NCBI GenBank assembly: GCA_035651635.1
Contig: DASRFK010000217.1
Location: forward strand, 1-64,000
DNA: 64,000 nucleotides
Direction: 5' to 3'
DNA from: JANXQE01 sp035651635
GTDB taxonomy: Bacteria; Verrucomicrobiota; Verrucomicrobiia; Limisphaerales; UBA8199
Below, piece by piece: positions 1-9,042 of this stretch. The notes beneath the pieces are model-generated. The model had not been told where the DNA came from. It was given only the letters and a program-made list of their open reading frames with translations, and did not search any database. Every line of letters begins with the position of its first letter. Position 1 is the stretch's first letter. The position numbers and the translations under genes were made by a program.

Positions 1-668
1 ATGTTGAACACGTCCTCGATGCACATAAGGAAAGGCTTGTCCACTTCGCGCGGTGGCAACGGAATGAACGCGTCGATGGCGTCCATGAGTTCCTGAATAG
101 CTTTTTCGCCAGCCGGCTCACCTGCCAACGCGGCTTTAGCGCTGCCACGAATCACCGGCGTCTTGTCCCCCGGAAACTCGTACTTGCTCAACAAGTCACG
201 CACTTCCATCTCCACGAGGTCCAGCAGTTCCGGGTCATCGACCAAGTCCACCTTGTTCAGGTAAACCACGATGGCCGGCACGCCGACCTGGCGGGCGAGC
301 AACACGTGCTCTTTGGTTTGCGGCATCGGGCCTTCAGACGCGTCGACCACGAGGATCGCGCCGTCCATTTGAGCCGCGCCGGTAATCATGTTTTTGACGA
401 AGTCCGCGTGGCCGGGACAGTCGATGTGCGCGTAGTGCCGCTTGTCACTCTGATATTCAACGTGCGACACCGCAATCGTTACGGTCTTGGTCTCGTCGCG
501 CACGGTGCCGCCCTTGGTGATATCAGCATAGGAGATCGGCGTCGCCAATCCTTTGCGGGATTGGGTTTGGACGATGGCAGCCGTTAACGTGGACTTGCCA
601 TGATCGATGTGACCGATGGTACCGACGTTGACGTGCGGTTTCGTTCTTTGAAATTGCTCTTTAGCCAT
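1..668 (-). CDS. tuf: Elongation factor Tu, C-terminal part cut off by the window edge
   Basis: EF-Tu is the GTPase that carries aminoacyl-tRNA to the ribosomal A site. The visible 222 codons begin [20 protein letters not shown] and contain the G1 loop GHIDHGKST, the switch/G3 motif DCPGHADF and the G4 motif NKVD, all canonical. The gene starts at 668 with ATG, preceded on the minus strand by AGGAG six bases upstream. The rest of domain I and domains II-III lie beyond position 1. A tRNA-Thr gene sits 50 bp upstream on the same strand, the classical thrT-tuf arrangement, so the two are probably co-transcribed. I see no frameshift in the visible part. Confidence 0.97.
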   Translation of the reverse strand, partial: MAKEQFQRTKPHVNVGTIGHIDHGKSTLTAAIVQTQSRKGLATPISYADITKGGTVRDETKTVTIAVSHVEYQSDKRHYAHIDCPGHADFVKNMITGAAQMDGAILVVDASEGPMPQTKEHVLLARQVGVPAIVVYLNKVDLVDDPELLDLVEMEVRDLLSKYEFPGDKTPVIRGSAKAALAGEPAGEKAIQELMDAIDAFIPLPPREVDKPFLMCIEDVFN

Positions 669-718
669 TGCTAACTCCTGGTGTTATGATGTCTGGTTCT
701 ATGCTTTTAATTAAAATC

Positions 719-794
719 TGGAGCCCATGATCAGGATTGAACTGATGACCTCGTCCTTACCAAGGACGCGCTCTGCCAGCTGAGCTACATGGGC
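719..794 (-). tRNA. tRNA-Thr (anticodon GGT)
   Basis: A 76-nt cloverleaf folds on the minus strand. The 7-bp acceptor stem pairs GCCCATG with CATGGGC, the D-arm has GCTC/GAGC, the anticodon stem CGTCC/GGACG encloses loop TTGGTAA (anticodon GGT), and the T-arm ATCAG/CTGAT encloses TTCAATC. The 3' CCA is encoded. It decodes ACC/ACU threonine codons. It lies just upstream of tuf on the same strand, so it is likely processed from a common transcript. Confidence 0.96.
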
Positions 795-844
795 GTTGGC
801 CAGATTTATCCGTTCCTGATACCTAAAAACGACAAAAACCCATT

Positions 845-879
845 GCCCCTGCTATTTCCTTCAAAAGAAGCTCAGGGGC
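845..879 (-). other. Imperfect hairpin upstream of tRNA-Thr
   Basis: GCCCCTG at 845-851 pairs with CAGGGGC at 873-879, with a smaller inner stem CTTC/GAAG around an AAAA loop. On the minus strand it is followed after a few bases by a T-rich stretch, so it could be a weak terminator of an upstream transcript or a leader structure for the tRNA-Thr/tuf transcript. The role is not decided by sequence. Confidence 0.35.
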
Positions 880-1258
880 TAATGATTTTCGACTTTTTAC
901 GGCCCGATTGCAGCCAAAAAAATAGAAGAGCCGAAAGAGGATGTCAATGGGCTTTAAAGCTTTTTTAGACAATTATTTTCCTCGTGTTCACCGAACCACG
1001 GGCTCAAATCCTAATTTCAAGGACAGAATCTCTCGCTCGCACGATACAAAACCGTCGACCTCTTCTCGGCCCACCGGGCCCACCGAGCCTAGCTCAGCCA
1101 GGGACCCGTTCCTCACACCCAATTTCGGCACAATCAATGCTACTCTTTCGCTGATAGACAGTTGTTCGTCTAAAGTTTAATGAAATTCAGCCGATACACG
1201 GCAGGCGTGGCGCGGACGCTTGGCTGTTGCGGCAAACAACAAAGCTCAAATTAAATCG
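880..1258. other. Intergenic region, no convincing gene
   Basis: About 380 bases between the tRNA-Thr/tuf leader and the receiver-domain gene. A 79-codon open frame at 941-1180 has no recognisable domain and a composition unlike its neighbours; I do not accept it as a gene. No clear promoter, repeat or RNA structure was found. Confidence 0.4.
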
Positions 1259-1714
1259 ATGTCCTCAATAAAAGAGCCAGTCGCTGTCGATGAAGCCGTT
1301 TACGATGTCACCGAGCAAAGCCTGCCGCCGGGAATTAAATCCGTTTTGATGCTCGAGGACGACCCGCAATTCTCAGAGATGGTCCGCCTCTTTTTGGAAT
1401 CGTATCCTTTCCGAGTAACCTGCGTTGCCAACGGAGTCGAAGGGTTGCGTCAGGTCATGGCCACCGATTTCGATGTCATCCTCTGTGACCTGGTCATGCC
1501 CAATTTACCAGGCGATATGTTTTATGTTGCCGTCCAGCGCACCAAGAAGCACTTGTGCAAACGCTTCGTTTTTATGACGGGCTTTAAAACGGATCCCAAA
1601 TGGACCAAGTTCCTTTCGACGATCACCAGTCCAGTCTTGGGCAAGCCTTTCTCGTTGGCAGACCTGTTATCTACCATTCAGCAGGTTCTCACTGAAACCG
1701 CCCTGGAAGGCTGA
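1259..1714 (+). CDS. Stand-alone response-regulator receiver protein
   Basis: A single receiver (REC) domain protein of 151 aa with no output domain, so it would act as a phospho-relay or protein-interaction switch. From the ATG at 1259, the acidic pair sits in LEDD at about residues 32-35, the phosphoacceptor is Asp77 in LCDLVMP, the switch threonine lies in FMTG and the conserved lysine is Lys129 in GKPF. An in-frame TTG at 1220 would add 13 residues, but the REC fold begins well after both starts and neither has a good Shine-Dalgarno site. No histidine kinase is adjacent, so its partner is unknown. Confidence 0.85.
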   Translation: MSSIKEPVAVDEAVYDVTEQSLPPGIKSVLMLEDDPQFSEMVRLFLESYPFRVTCVANGVEGLRQVMATDFDVILCDLVMPNLPGDMFYVAVQRTKKHLCKRFVFMTGFKTDPKWTKFLSTITSPVLGKPFSLADLLSTIQQVLTETALEG

Positions 1715-1998
1715 TTGATGGAAACAGGTCCTCGCGGGCGCTCGGCCTCGCGGAGCTCAATTTTGGAGAGCCTCAGCCTTCGGATTTCACATCTGCGGTC
1801 GCCCCGAATCTGTGGGGATGTTCAGTTCAGGGTAAGGCCACCGGGGTGCTCTAAGGGGGTGGATGAGACGCAATCGCTGCCGTCATCGCGAAACTCGCGG
1901 AAGCCCGAACTGGTCCTCTTTGACCACCAACCGGAAAAGAGTAGCCCCGAGAGCGGCGGGTGGATATCGGGGTCGCCGCTGCTCGGGGCTGTGAGGTG

Positions 1999-2688
1999 CT
2001 AGCAGAAACGGAGATTCTTGCGGGCGGCAATCAAGGCGCACACGCCCAAGCCCAGCAGCAGAGCGGTCGTGCCGCTGTCGGGAACGCTGGGAATGACGTA
2101 GTCCTGTCCCGGACCAGTCAGGCCAATCAGGCTTGCCGTGGGAGCATTTGGATTGGCGGCCAGCCAAGCAAGGTCGGCGCCAGCTCCGTAATCGTTGCCG
2201 CTCAGAAGCGAGAAGGTTCCCGTATTCCCCGTATTTAGCGGCAAACCGTGTCCAGCGGTTTCTGTCACTAGTTCCCATATGGCAATCTGCAGGCCGGCCG
2301 CAACCGCGTTGTCGCCCATGGCCGCTGGAAAGTACTTAGCCCATAGTTGTTCGATCTCGGTCGCTGTGGCGCTTGTCATAGGACCGCCCGGGGCTTTAGG
2401 AGCAGCACCCAGAGGAACTTCTGAGTAAGTCTGGGGCCCGCTGAGACTCCAGTGGTATGGATCAATGCAAAATCCTTGAGTAGGCACTCCATCAACCTGA
2501 AGGTTCACGATGCCGGCGTAAACCCAAACTGGTCCAATATTTATACCGGAAGCGACGTCCGAGCTAGAGATCTCGACGACTTCATTGGCCCCAATGCCCA
2601 TTTCCTGCACTGTATTTGCTTGGGCCGTTAGCATTCCTCCGATTGACACAGCGACCAATCCAGCGATTACTTGTTTAAATCTCTTCAT
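1999..2688 (-). CDS. VPDSG-CTERM surface protein with thioester-domain-like motifs
   Basis: An exported protein of 229 aa. It has an N-terminal signal peptide (cleavage probably after AQA near residue 24) and a C-terminal sorting signal: VPDSG at 202-206, a hydrophobic stretch, then a basic tail (AARKNLRF). This is the Verrucomicrobia VPDSG variant of PEP-CTERM, processed by an exosortase-type system. The body contains FCID (Cys74) and LQIAIWE (Gln134), which resemble the two signature motifs of Cys-Gln thioester domains, [YFL]CxD and TQxAxW, in cell-surface adhesins. A covalent-adhesion role is inference from these two motifs. The gene is monocistronic and divergent from the VTC gene. Confidence 0.85.
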   Translation of the reverse strand: MKRFKQVIAGLVAVSIGGMLTAQANTVQEMGIGANEVVEISSSDVASGINIGPVWVYAGIVNLQVDGVPTQGFCIDPYHWSLSGPQTYSEVPLGAAPKAPGGPMTSATATEIEQLWAKYFPAAMGDNAVAAGLQIAIWELVTETAGHGLPLNTGNTGTFSLLSGNDYGAGADLAWLAANPNAPTASLIGLTGPGQDYVIPSVPDSGTTALLLGLGVCALIAARKNLRFC

Positions 2689-3178
2689 GTTTATCTAAGT
2701 CTTTCCGCGATACTTTCCAACATTGGCCACATAAAGCTTATCTGATGCCAATAGGGCCAAATGGGTAAGTATCTGCACTCAATTCATTGTTCATAAGTAA
2801 GTTATGAATATACGACTGAGCAGGTATAATTCGGCGTCGGAAATTCAAAGTGTTAAGTATCCCGACAATTTCAACCTGAACATGCGCTCATCGGCCGCGA
2901 TTTGTAAATGTAACTGCTTGATTGAACGCAATTTACAACTTTTAACCAGCGAGTCATTGGAATTGTAACTTCAACCGACAGAAGGATTTCCGTATTTGCA
3001 CGGAGCTTCTCTCTGCGGCCACAGTCATTCTCAGTCATCTCCCAGACACTCCTTTTGGCTCAGCAGGTTGGGAAAACCAATCACACTTTGATCCCCGACC
3101 AGAATCGCCACAATCACTTCCTCTTGCCCCGGCGTCTTGAGACTGCAATGATTTACGCCGCCTCGAGCAAACTGGTTT
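2689..3178. other. Long AT-richer divergent intergenic region
   Basis: About 490 bases between two divergently oriented genes, so it must hold both promoters. It is more AT-rich than the surrounding DNA and contains near-palindromic stretches such as gttatgaatatacgac, but I found no supportable gene, RNA or operator. Confidence 0.4.
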
Positions 3179-4003
3179 ATGGGCCACAGCGCGCGTTATG
3201 AAAGAAAATATCTCATCCAGGAGTCCCGCGCCGTGGCGATTGCGGACTACCTAAGCAGTTACCTTCAACCCTCGGTTCACAACAATACCGGCCCGGTACG
3301 TGGTCATCCGGTGATCAGCCTGTACATGGACACGCCGGATTTCTTTTTCTTCCGGCAAGCCTATACGGGGCATCTGAACCGGATGAAACTCCGGATCCGT
3401 TTTTACGACGATCACTGGAAGAAGCCCGCATTCTTGGAAGTAAAAAGACGTGTTCACGAGGTGATCTGCAAAGATCGGGCCATGATGACGCGCGAAGGCG
3501 TGCGCCAAATCCTGACCCAGGGCCTGGCCAGCCAGCCTTTCTGGCCTGACGTCGCTCACCTGTTGCACGGGCGGCGGCGCCAGGATGTGAGCGACGATTT
3601 CTGGAATTACGCGAACATCTCGAAAGCGCGTGGAGCGCTTTACATCTCGTACATCAGGGAAATCTGGGAGGCCCCGGACGACGAAGAGTTGCGCGTGACC
3701 TTTGATCGCGAGATCCATGGCAGCTATTACGACGGAAGCGGCGAACTGCGAGTACCCAAACGCGGCTGGCGGCCATTTCTGCCGCCGTATCTCGCGCCGA
3801 TGCCTCACGATGGGGTGGTGCTGGAGCTCAAGTATGATACCCGCGCGCCGATTTGGATGGCTGATCTAGTTAGGACATTTAATTTAAATCAGATAGCCAT
3901 CTGCAAATACACGGCCTGCGTGTACGCCCAGCAGATGCACGTTCATCGCAGAATCCTGCCGGAACTGGAACATGATCTGATCGCCGCAACCTGGAAGGAT
4001 TAA
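3179..4003 (+). CDS. VTC (polyphosphate polymerase-like) domain protein
   Basis: A 274-aa protein that reads as a complete VTC domain, the CYTH/triphosphate-tunnel fold related to the catalytic part of the yeast polyphosphate polymerase Vtc4. Visible hallmarks are the opening YERKYLI, the MKLRIRFY strand with alternating basic residues, FLEVKRR, and the late LELKYD strand; these basic and acidic residues line the tunnel in the family. Bacterial members are soluble and often have unknown substrates, so polyphosphate synthesis is only a family-based suggestion. No membrane segment is present. The ATG at 3179 leaves just seven residues before the conserved ERKY motif, a normal start for the family. 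Confidence 0.85.
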   Translation: MGHSARYERKYLIQESRAVAIADYLSSYLQPSVHNNTGPVRGHPVISLYMDTPDFFFFRQAYTGHLNRMKLRIRFYDDHWKKPAFLEVKRRVHEVICKDRAMMTREGVRQILTQGLASQPFWPDVAHLLHGRRRQDVSDDFWNYANISKARGALYISYIREIWEAPDDEELRVTFDREIHGSYYDGSGELRVPKRGWRPFLPPYLAPMPHDGVVLELKYDTRAPIWMADLVRTFNLNQIAICKYTACVYAQQMHVHRRILPELEHDLIAATWKD

Positions 4004-4723
4004 GCCTATTTCAGGACCGAGCTGTGCCTCGGCCAGGATTTAAGGGGCCGTTCGTTATTCAACCCAGAGGCGTAGATAAGCTAAGCGCACCTCAGGCGCC
4101 AATCGCTCCGCGAAATTGCGCGGCAATTTTAAACGCTTGATGAGACTTTGAACATCAGCGGCATCGCGCAGGCGATCTTTGGCCGACAGGAAAGAGGCAA
4201 GCTTATGGCTCAGCCTCAAACAGAAGCGCGGAGGTCATGGCAACCCATGGCCGATCTCCAGAGTTGGAAACGACATGCCTCAACTTACATCGCAAAGCCC
4301 CATGCGGTCAAAGAAGTTGAAGAATAAGAAGAATAAGAAGAGAAGGGCCGACGTGGAAACTGCATCACTCGGCCCTTCTCGCTGCGGCAGGGTTGCACGG
4401 GGCATGGTTGTGACGGTCCCATCTGCCGCGGCCGGAACTATTCAGGCAAACCGGCCATTTGCGAACTCAGGCTAGCTGCGCTCACCTTAAGGCGTCATTA
4501 AGAAGGGCCAAACTTCGGACCAAAGTCTTCAGAAAGCCCCCGGTTTATCCCGCACTTTGGCCGTTCCATCCCAACTAAGAAACTTTCCGCTCGCCGGCAG
4601 CGTCTCATCCCCTTGAACCGATGTTCGATGTGATGGATTGTTTTTCAGCAAATGGAGACGACAAAAATCCAAATCGGCATCGTGGAACATCAGGCTGACC
4701 AGATGCGTCGATCATAACATCTA
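4004..4723. other. Non-coding stretch with a strong hairpin
   Basis: A 720-base gap. A 98-codon open frame at 4179-4475 has low-complexity Lys/Asn codons (aagaataagaag) and spans the hairpin described separately; it is not accepted as a gene. No other structure was found. The 5' region of the following DUF2092 gene, with its promoter, must lie in the last 150 bases. Confidence 0.4.
4341..4379. repeat. Perfect 11-bp hairpin
   Basis: AGAAGGGCCGA at 4341-4351 pairs exactly with TCGGCCCTTCT at 4369-4379 around a 17-nt loop. There is no T-run on either side, so it is not a canonical terminator. It lies 340 bases downstream of the VTC gene and could mark a transcript end or a small repeat element. 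Confidence 0.5.
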
Positions 4724-5527
4724 ATGAGAAATAGAAATCCGTTTTTGACCCCGACTCGCAATAAGCTTGGCCTTCCTTTAGTCCTGCTTGGGTTTGCGGC
4801 GCTTACTGCCTGTGCCGCGGAAGTTAAACCCGCCGTGGATGCTCACGCAGACGAAATGCTCCGGCGCATGGGTGAGTACCTCAGCCAGGCCCAGTTTTTC
4901 TCCGTGAACGTCGAAATCTGGCAGGACGTCGAGCTCGCCTCAGGTCAGCGAGTCCAGGCAGGACGCACCGCTGAACTAAAGGTGCGACGCCCCGATCGCT
5001 TTCGGGCGGAGATCCACTCCGCTCACCGGAATCGTGAGCTGGTTTACGACGGCAGTGCGATTACGCTCTTCAATTCCATCCAAAACTTCTACGGCACCGT
5101 TCCGACTTCGGGTTCGCTCGATAAAATGATGGATGTTGCTTGCGAGCGATTCGGCATCACGTTGCCTTTGGAAGATTTCATCCGCACCGATCCGCATCGG
5201 GACTTTCTGCAAAAGGTCATCTCCGGCCACGACCTGGGCACGGTCAACGTGATGGGCACCCTATGCGACCACCTGGGCTTTTCGCAGGAGAACATCGACT
5301 GGCAGGTTTGGATCGAGGCGGGCGTGAAACCCATTCCACGCAAGTTCGTCATTACGTACAAAGATGAACCCGGCGCGCCTCAGTTCATCGCGATTTTCTC
5401 ACATTGGGATTTTGAAACCAAACTGCCCGACTTTGTCTTCAAATTCGAGCCGCCGCCGGGCTCATCTAAAATCAAGGTGAAGGAAATCCGAGCGGAAAAC
5501 CAGTCTCGCAAAAAGGAGGAGCAATGA
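4724..5527 (+). CDS. DUF2092 family exported protein (LolA-like fold)
   Basis: A 267-aa exported protein matching the DUF2092 family, which is thought to share the LolA/LolB lipid-binding half-barrel. The N-terminal hydrophobic segment ends in LTAC, compatible with lipoprotein processing at Cys29 or with ordinary Sec cleavage. Family-typical features are ADEMLRRMGEYLSQ at the start of the mature protein, the strand pair with LKVRRPDRFRAE, and YDGSAITLF. It overlaps the following DUF6515 gene by four bases (ATGA), so the two form an operon. The molecular role is unknown. The last residues are strongly charged (KKEEQ). Confidence 0.85.
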   Translation: MRNRNPFLTPTRNKLGLPLVLLGFAALTACAAEVKPAVDAHADEMLRRMGEYLSQAQFFSVNVEIWQDVELASGQRVQAGRTAELKVRRPDRFRAEIHSAHRNRELVYDGSAITLFNSIQNFYGTVPTSGSLDKMMDVACERFGITLPLEDFIRTDPHRDFLQKVISGHDLGTVNVMGTLCDHLGFSQENIDWQVWIEAGVKPIPRKFVITYKDEPGAPQFIAIFSHWDFETKLPDFVFKFEPPPGSSKIKVKEIRAENQSRKKEEQ

Positions 5528-6312
5528 GTGCCGGCTCTTTCTTAACGTGGACCCCGTCCGACCGCCGAAGGGGCGTCCTGGCGATGCTGAAAGCCTCGGC
5601 CTTGCTGATCGCCCTTCCCTTGCCCGCTGCCGACCGTGGCGCTCCCTCTCGCTCTGAGCCGGCCCGCTCTGCGCCAGCGCGCACTGTGCAGGTGGACCGC
5701 TCCAACCACGGAAGCGTTCGCCACGCCGAGACGCACGTCATCCAGCGGCCGGTCGAACCGCGACGCGAGCCTCAACGCCCCATCGAACCGCAGCGCGAAC
5801 CTCAACGCCCGGTAGAGACTCGCCGTGGGCCTGAACAGTCACGCGAGGTCCTGGTCCATCACGATGTCGAGGCCGAAGTGCATCGTTCGCACGCTTGGAA
5901 TAATTTCGTTTTTGGACGCCGCCATGCCTCTCTTCCACTGGGTTTCCTGTCTCTGCGCCTCGGAGGAGTGCCCTACTTCTATTCCGACGGGCTTTATTAT
6001 CAACCGGCCGACGGCGGCTACCAGGAAGTTTATCCCCCTGTCGGGGCGGCCATTCCGCAACCTCCGGACGGGGCCATCGAGATCGATGCGGGTGGCCAAA
6101 CGTATTACTTCGCCGCAGGCGCCTTCTATGTTCAGCAACCCGATGGAACCTACGCCATTGCGCCAACACCGATCGGCGTCGTGGTGCCCGAACTTCCACC
6201 GGGGGCAATCCAGGTTTCAGTCAATGGCACGGTTGCTTACCAATTCAACGGGATTTACTACGAACCGGTTTTTGTCAACGGCGTGACCCAGTACGAAACC
6301 TTTGCTCCCTAA
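5524..6312 (+). CDS. DUF6515 family exported protein
   Basis: A 262-aa protein whose C-terminal half (from about residue 145) matches DUF6515: VPYFYSDGLYYQ, then repeated blocks of the form (Y)YxPxxGGY..V.PPxGA.(I/V)P.LPxGA. Residues 70-105 carry an Arg/Pro/Glu-rich linker with three near copies of EPQRP(V/I)E. The N-terminus holds a hydrophobic segment (ALLIALPLPA) that could be a signal. The start ATG at 5524 overlaps the DUF2092 stop and is preceded by AGGAGG, so translational coupling is likely. DUF2092-DUF6515 pairing is recurrent, suggesting a joint envelope function that is not known. Confidence 0.82.
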   Translation: MSAGSFLTWTPSDRRRGVLAMLKASALLIALPLPAADRGAPSRSEPARSAPARTVQVDRSNHGSVRHAETHVIQRPVEPRREPQRPIEPQREPQRPVETRRGPEQSREVLVHHDVEAEVHRSHAWNNFVFGRRHASLPLGFLSLRLGGVPYFYSDGLYYQPADGGYQEVYPPVGAAIPQPPDGAIEIDAGGQTYYFAAGAFYVQQPDGTYAIAPTPIGVVVPELPPGAIQVSVNGTVAYQFNGIYYEPVFVNGVTQYETFAP

Positions 6313-6362
6313 GACGAGCCTTACTCCTTTTGCGTTTTCGTGAAATCTCATTTCGCCGCTTT

Positions 6363-6487
6363 AGGACGTGTTTTAAGAAAGTGGCCGGGCCGTTGGGCGC
6401 CTGGGTTTAGAGTCCCGCCTTTAGGCGGTTAGGGCGCCGGGCCGCCCAAAGCTGGGACTCCAAACCGATTCTAAACACGCTCTTAGA
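6363..6487. repeat. Long palindromic element, family A, copy 1
   Basis: A roughly 125-bp element bounded by inverted ends (gacgtgttttaagaa on the left; ttctaaacacgctcttag on the right). It has an inner pair built around CCCGCCTTTAGGCGG and GGGACTCCAAACCG. The same architecture recurs at 18960-19186 and 48291-48415. No coding capacity is evident. The sequences flanking it, 6313-6362 and 6488-6825, hold nothing I can support as a gene. Confidence 0.75.
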
Positions 6488-6825
6488 CCGTTCAAACTGA
6501 AGTTCTAATGCCTTTACGGGCCGCGCCTCCGATTGGGCGAAGACCCCCTAAACTCCTGTAGCGTCCCAACTGGAAATGGCGCACGCGCACAGGAAAACCG
6601 TTGGTTTCGAACCTGTTTACTACGAGAAACAAGGGCTTTAAACGGTCCTGGTGGTTCGTCTTCGGGTACGATGCATTCACTGCGCAGCGGACATGCAGCC
6701 AGCGTGCCAAGGTTCTATCGCCGTCGGTTTTACATTCGACCGAGGAAGGCCAGTGAAAATAGTGGCCGTCGAGGAGAACTCTTTTATCGGTCGATGGCAA
6801 AGTCTTGACCATTTAAACGCGTTGG

Positions 6826-7308
6826 TCAGGCACCGGGCCGATAAAAAAAATCTGCTCTCTTCCCGGTTAGACGAAACAGGCGTTGCTCGGGACCTTCAGC
6901 CAGCAGTTTTTCGATGGCACCCAATAAAGTCGGGATATCAATCGGCTTCTCCAACAACGCACCGGCCCCGGCGCTGAGAGCGGTAAAAACCTGGTTTGGG
7001 CGAGCGGTGATAATGATGATGGGAAGAAGAGGATGTTCGCGAGTCAACTGTTCGAAAGTGTCCCAGCCGTTTTTAATGGGCATGTTCAAGTCCAACAACA
7101 CCAGGGCCACCTCCTGCGCCCCGGCTAAATCAACTGCCTGTTGCCCATCCGCGGCGGCCACAACACTGTATCCTTCATCCACCAACAAATCCTTCAAGGA
7201 ATCGCGGACGGATACGTCATCATCCACTAACAGCAGGCGCCTGCCGCGCTGAGAACCTGCGGGTGCCTGGATTGGAGCTGCGGCGCTGCTTTGTTTTCTT
7301 CGTAACAT
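6826..7308 (-). CDS. Response-regulator receiver protein
   Basis: A 160-aa single receiver domain with a 23-residue Ser/Ala/Gln-rich N-terminal extension and a basic C-terminal tail. Acidic residues are in LLVDDD (28-31), the phosphoacceptor is Asp73 in LLDLNMP, the switch position is in IITA and the conserved Lys121 is in LEKPID. The start at 7308 is strongly supported: the minus strand has GGAGGG nine bases upstream of the ATG. A longer frame reaching 7494 has no such site. It is divergent from the histidine kinase/NtrC pair and could be a second, DNA-binding-free output of that kinase; that link is inference. Confidence 0.88.
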   Translation of the reverse strand: MLRRKQSSAAAPIQAPAGSQRGRRLLLVDDDVSVRDSLKDLLVDEGYSVVAAADGQQAVDLAGAQEVALVLLDLNMPIKNGWDTFEQLTREHPLLPIIIITARPNQVFTALSAGAGALLEKPIDIPTLLGAIEKLLAEGPEQRLFRLTGKRADFFYRPGA

Positions 7309-7617
7309 TGTAATGAGCCCTCCTTCCTTACCCGCACAGTTCATCGTAATGGCTTCAACCGACTCGTGGTTCCATGTTCTCAAAGAATTAAAATCGGTGC
7401 ACAATCCATGCCACAACATTTCAAGAGACAGCCAGGGAACCCGAAGCAAGTTTAGATAAACGGATTGCCATGCGGAGGGTAAGACGCTTACCACTTACCA
7501 GCGTTGGACGCCGGCACCCCAATCGGGCCGAGCGCAATTATCTTTGGCATGGCAGTTGCACATCACTCAAGAAGGGCTTGTGATGCGATCTACCTTAAGA
7601 CGGTTCACGATGCTCGC

Positions 7618-9042
7618 ATGATCACCAGGACCACGTTCGGCCTCCGACTCTGGCTTTTGGTCGCCGCCCTGCTCTTCGTGGCGGGTGGCACTATCTTCGG
7701 GCTGCTTCTGGCTTGGGATCGCGTCCAGGATCTTGAAGCCAAGCTGACCACTTCTCAAATCGAGCGATTCCAGATCGCGAGCGACGTCCGACACGAATTG
7801 CAAAACCTGAACAATTCGATGCTGCGGTACGCCTTGTTGCGGGATCCTAAGGTATGGACGGGCTTCGAGCAGGCCGGAGGCAATCTCGACCACTGGATTG
7901 ACCACAATGATCCCAGCATAAATCCGAAATCCCCGCTGACTACCAAAGACGAAGAGAGGATTTTCCGCCAGCTGAACAACGCCTATGACGATTACCTCGC
8001 CGCGGCACATGCCCTGCATTCCAACGCACAACCGGCGATGGTCACTTCGCAACAACTCGCGCAACTGGATGCTTTCGACGCGCAGGCCGAGCGAATGCGC
8101 CAGCTGGTGCGTGATTTGAGCGAGGCGCATCGAAAAGCCGAGACGGCGTTTCTCACCAATGCCACTAAATCGCTGGCCAGTCTGCGGGCAATTCTGAGTG
8201 CCGGCGTGGTAATCCTGTTGGCCCTGGTAGCCGCCATTGGTTGGGTCATTTACCGGGATACCATTGCACCCTTGCGGGTCAAACTCGTCCAGAGCGAGAG
8301 CATGCTCGAAAAGCAGGAAAAACTCGCAACCCTGGGCACACTGGCGGCGGGCATCGCCCATGAAATTCGCAACCCGCTAACCTCGCTAAAAGCGCGTCTT
8401 TATACCTTGCAGAAGCACCTGCAGACGGTGCCTGCCGCCAGAAAGGACACGGAAATCATTGGCGCCGAAATCTCTCGTCTCGAACGAATTGTGAGCGACG
8501 TCTTGAGTTTTGCCCGCCCCTCGGAACCCAGGCTCGAACCGACGGAAGCGGACGCGCTGATCCGCGAAGTTCGAGAGCTGATGTCTCCGGCTCTCGAAAA
8601 GCGCGGAGTCCACCTGGTCGTTGAGGCGGGCCCCAGGCTGGTGATCCGCGCCGACAACAGCCATTTAAAGCAAGCCCTGATTAACCTGGTTCGCAACGCC
8701 GCCGAGGCGGTTGAAGGCTCCGGCACAGTCGTTTTGCGCGCCCGGAGCGCCCGAGCGTCTTTCGCCGGGCGTCAGCGAGACGCGGTCATTATCGAGGTTG
8801 CCGACAACGGCAGTGGCATCCCGCGCGATGTAGAGAAGCGCTTGTTCGATCCTTTTTTCACCACCAAGGAAACGGGCACGGGACTCGGCCTGCCAATCGC
8901 CTCGCGCATTGTCGAAAAGCACGGCGGCTTGCTTCAATACGAAACTCACCCCGGGCACGGCACCACCTTCGGCGTTGTGTTGCCGCGGGAAAACCAGGAC
9001 AGTGTTTTGAGTGCAAACCGCAGCGAGAGTTCTCCTCATTGA
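7618..9042 (+). CDS. Membrane sensor histidine kinase, NtrB-like
   Basis: A 474-aa kinase. It has a first transmembrane helix at about residues 9-33, a ~150-residue extracytoplasmic helical sensor, a second helix near 194-214, then a HisKA domain with GIAHEIRNPL (phosphorylated His248). The HATPase_c domain shows the N box (LVRNAAEAVE), the G1 box (DNGSGIP), the F box (FDPFFTTK) and the G2 box (GTGLGL). The ATG at 7618 places the first helix at a normal distance; an upstream ATG at 7549 and TTG at 7504 are alternatives. It overlaps the NtrC-type regulator by 32 bases, so the two are a two-component operon. The signal is unknown. Confidence 0.92.
   Translation: MITRTTFGLRLWLLVAALLFVAGGTIFGLLLAWDRVQDLEAKLTTSQIERFQIASDVRHELQNLNNSMLRYALLRDPKVWTGFEQAGGNLDHWIDHNDPSINPKSPLTTKDEERIFRQLNNAYDDYLAAAHALHSNAQPAMVTSQQLAQLDAFDAQAERMRQLVRDLSEAHRKAETAFLTNATKSLASLRAILSAGVVILLALVAAIGWVIYRDTIAPLRVKLVQSESMLEKQEKLATLGTLAAGIAHEIRNPLTSLKARLYTLQKHLQTVPAARKDTEIIGAEISRLERIVSDVLSFARPSEPRLEPTEADALIREVRELMSPALEKRGVHLVVEAGPRLVIRADNSHLKQALINLVRNAAEAVEGSGTVVLRARSARASFAGRQRDAVIIEVADNGSGIPRDVEKRLFDPFFTTKETGTGLGLPIASRIVEKHGGLLQYETHPGHGTTFGVVLPRENQDSVLSANRSESSPH

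Noticed and set aside
941..1180. 79-codon open frame after tRNA-Thr/tuf
   Set aside because: No domain, no Shine-Dalgarno site, composition unlike coding neighbours.
1715..2002. 95-codon frame after the receiver protein
   Set aside because: Serine/arginine-rich, no domain and overlaps the 3' end of the VPDSG protein gene.
4179..4475. 98-codon open frame in the 4.0-4.7 kb gap
   Set aside because: Lys/Asn low-complexity codons, an 11-bp hairpin inside it and no domain; not supported as a gene.
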